The position numbers were made by a program, and so were the translations under genes. A stretch of 64,000 nucleotides of DNA from Cordia subcordata (lineage: Eukaryota > Streptophyta > Magnoliopsida > Boraginales > Cordiaceae): contig JAPTOF010000014.1 in assembly GCA_028554755.1 (NCBI GenBank), positions 7,254,001 through 7,318,000 on the forward strand, given 5' to 3'. Below are positions 61,375 through 64,000 of the stretch, in pieces. The stretch's first letter is position 1, and the number at the start of each line of letters is the position of its first letter. Under the pieces are notes generated by a model. That model saw nothing but the letters and a program-made list of their open reading frames with translations. It was not told the origin of the DNA and searched no databases.

Positions 61375-63063
61375 TCGTGAAAAACCGCAGAGTAAAACTG
61401 ATACTAGCTTTTTTCCATATTTAAGTATTCTAAGACCATGTAGATTTTATGTTGTTCCAAGTTGGTCTTAGATCATTGACTTCTGTAACTCTTCGCAGCT
61501 GCCATAATTTTTGATGTTTCAGTTTGGTCAGCATAGCATATCAATTCATTTAGCGTATTTCATGATTACCTTCTCATTCAAGTAGCTTGTTTTGTTTGTT
61601 GATCCTGGTTGCTAATCTAGAAATATATTTAGGACATATTTGAGAAGTTCCTTAGAATCGTGGGGCACACCTGCAATGATATTAGGCATGGCTATACAAA
61701 GCGACATATATTTTATACAAGGATGGTAATGGTACTCCATTCCACCTTGCTCGGTAGGGATACTGCAAGGGTTGGGGTGGGGTTACAGGGGTGAGTAGGG
61801 GTGGGGTTTATTGACCCAATCCTACCCTTGTATATTTGTGTCTATATATATTTTTTGTTTTCTTGACCTAGCTATGGAGTTTATAGTTCTATTATAATTA
61901 TCATATTAATTATGACTTTTCTAATTTAGTAGTGAAAATTTCTTGTGATTTTGAAACCAAAGTTTAGATCTCCTTAGTAACTCTTTTGTTATGTTCTTTT
62001 GTGTTAAGGACATATGTGTTATTAGGGGGGTTCTAAAAGATAAGGGAACTAATCCAATTTTGCCCCATTGCCTATCCCCTTGACCTTGTTGATCAATGCT
62101 CTATAGGGATGGGATAGGGTTTTTGCATGTAATTGGGGTGGGATGGTGCTAGGAGTTTTTACACCGGTACCATCTATAGATTAGGGGTAGGTCTTTTTAC
62201 CAGATGTTGGGTAAGGGTTGGCAAATCCTGCTATTGTCCCCGTTCTATTGCCAATACTAACTTTACTAAAATGGATTTGTTTGAGCAATGTACAACAGCT
62301 GTGAATAATGATACTCTCATATTGAAAGGATTTCGAAACTTAACAATTATTAGATCTAACCTATGGCTAGGGGAAAGGCCGCAAGCACCACTAGGCCCGG
62401 TTGTCGGTTGAATGTCACTAGGGTTCGATATTCATTGCTTACTCAAATAGGAAGGTGGCAGTCATTCCAAAATAAGCTGGCAGCATCAATGACCCGGCAT
62501 GGTCCAGAACAGGCCTTTGCTGATCCATGAGGTTTTTTTGGTTACAAAAAGTGCTAAGGCCGTAAATGCATCACTAGAGCATTTTGATATGTGATTTAAA
62601 ATCACCGTTGCATAAAGACCGCGTAGCAAAAGAACCGGAAAAAGAATACAAAAGCAGCATTTGTTTTATATTAGTGTTCTATATTATACTAAATTGGTAT
62701 TGGTGACCGGAGTTTAATGACGTTGTTCTTACTAATTTGAAGACTTGATGAGACTAATAAATTTGATGCATGCCTGATGCCTCCAACGGGTTGATGATAA
62801 GGGTCAATATCATTAACATGCACATTCAGACTAACAAATTTATGCAAGATAAAAGGAAGAAATACAGGAATCAACTCGTACGAAGTGAAAAAGAAAAGGT
62901 CTTAAACAAAACTGATGCAGCAGACTGGATCAGTAAGGTTAATACAAAGAAAGCTCTCCAACTATGTATGGGAATGATGGGGCCTCGCACAATAGCACCC
63001 TGATGAACTGGATAGTTATAATATATGTTGTATCCAATCTTGTAGAGCAGAAAGACAAAATTT
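61375..63063. other. RPL31 3' flank and intergenic sequence
   Basis: About 61735-61810 is G-rich (GGGTTGGGGTGGGGTTACAG) and similar words recur at 62100-62210; this looks like a dispersed repeat rather than a gene. The interval 62700-63063 is probably the 3' UTR of the minus-strand membrane-protein gene. Confidence 0.5.
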
Positions 63064-64000
63064 TTAGCTGGCCTTATAAGCATACATATATCCCCGGAGT
63101 TTCCTTACTTCGTCGGATGACTCTTTTAGCAAGTGATCTACGTAAAGGCAGATTCCAGCCCCACTGAAGATTTTAAAGACTTCATTAGTACATTTTCATG
63201 ACAATGAAAAACAAAGATCATACTTAAGAGGCTTACCTTAGCGGTCCAAAGGGAAGCCAGATAACATCCCACCTGAACTTTGCCAATCTGAGAAGGATAA
63301 TGTGTTATGAACTTTTGGAAAGGGTGGAATGGGGAGAGCAACTGACTTCAATTCAATTCAAGGGATTTGTAATGTGTTAGACCACTCGCGGTAACTTACT
63401 ATGTAGATTCTATTATTAGATCAAATAATAAAAATGTTGCTTAAGTGTCATACTGAATGCAACATGATTGATTGAAAGCATACCTCAGCATGTGATGTAA
63501 CCAAAAGATTGCCAACAACACACCAAGGCAACAAGAGTACCAAATCTGTGTTCTTGAATTGTGCAACAACCCAGTGATGGTCATTGCACATATCAAAATA
63601 CCTGCACAATCTGTTTTATAGTCGAGTGAGCATAAAGGATGGCTGACTAGTCCCTGGATCCCCAAGCATTATGTAAGAGAAAAATCATTAACGCATACAA
63701 GAAGCGCAAATAGAAGACACAACAAATGCAACACAAGTTTCTTGAGAAAGATGCCATTCAAGAAGAATACAAGAACAACTCATTCAACAAGAAGGAATTA
63801 TGCTTGTGCAACTTCAAAAGAAGAAGTAAACTGCATTAGCCCTTTTATTCTGTCTAACAAACTAACCACTTCGATAGGCGGTATAGGTTGAACCATAACA
63901 ACATGTGAAGTCAACCATAAATGATGTTCCGGAAATCATCATTTTCCTGTATGCAACAAGATGTACTTTATCACTCACAAGATATCTGTGTCTCTGTGGA
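63064..64000 (-). CDS. C-terminal exons of a multi-pass membrane protein, unrecognised (5' end outside window)
   Basis: Five exon segments on the minus strand (64000-63979 partial, 63946-63867, 63601-63484, 63287-63237, 63163-63064) have GT-AG borders. Only one frame stays open through all of them. It reads HRDTDIL, KMMISGTSFMVDFTCCYG, GILICAMTITGLLHNSRTQ, WYSCCLGVLLAIFWLHHMLR, LAKFRWDVIWLPFGPLSGAG, ICLYVDHLLKESSDEVRKLR, GYMYAYKAS-stop. Two or three hydrophobic stretches are visible. The consistent phase across four introns is strong evidence of a real gene. I do not recognise the family. The total length is unknown because the gene continues past the right edge. Confidence 0.75.

Noticed and set aside
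63441..63665. Alternative frame YFDMCNDHHWVVAQFKNTDL through the 63484-63601 exon
   Set aside because: The frame is open in this exon and the next, but the 63867-63946 exon carries stops in the matching phase; the GILICAMTITG frame is open through all exons.

Overview
The window is nuclear DNA of a plant, almost certainly a eudicot. It is strongly AT-rich and has split genes with canonical GT-AG introns. It encodes a cytosolic ribosomal protein eL31, a plant DUF3531 protein with a plastid-like leader, a PQQL-type M16 protease, and plant-specific BAHD and CCoAOMT-like enzymes. It also carries a nuclear tRNA-Pro(UGG) and many plant DNA transposons (MULE, Tourist-like MITEs, CACTA-like). I cannot name the species. 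There are no operons. All multi-exon models were assembled by hand from splice sites and reading frame.

Left third (1-21 kb) is transposon-rich. The window opens inside a Mutator-like element (1-1002). A 3.2-kb block (1317-4560) follows and recurs as a shorter direct copy at 13032-15262, directly in front of an intact intronless BAHD acyltransferase gene (15333-16637). Comparing the two copies exposes at least one clean transposon insertion with its empty site. Between them lies a nearly complete 4.9-kb MULE (5252-10135) with a 9-bp target-site duplication. It carries a decayed plant-mobile-domain gene and a decayed MuDR transposase facing each other.

The 11-29.6 kb stretch holds three related copies of a cation-dependent O-methyltransferase (CCoAOMT-like) locus. 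Copy 1 is broken and joined to an antisense FabG-like fragment, copy 2 is internally deleted, and copy 3 (27893-29311) is intact. The BAHD gene lies between copies 1 and 2, so the area may be a small specialised-metabolism neighbourhood.

The 29.6-38 kb stretch is gene-poor. It has a G-rich minisatellite inside a TIR element, tandem duplications, an 850-bp non-autonomous MULE with a perfect 9-bp duplication, and one tRNA-Pro gene.

Right part (38-64 kb) is conserved housekeeping sequence: the DUF3531 gene (minus strand, 7 exons), the M16 protease PQQL (plus strand, 21 exons, 1009 residues, with a C-terminal membrane segment), eL31 (plus strand), and the last five exons of an unrecognised multi-pass membrane protein (minus strand) that runs off the window. 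Their introns contain MITEs from the same families seen in the left half.
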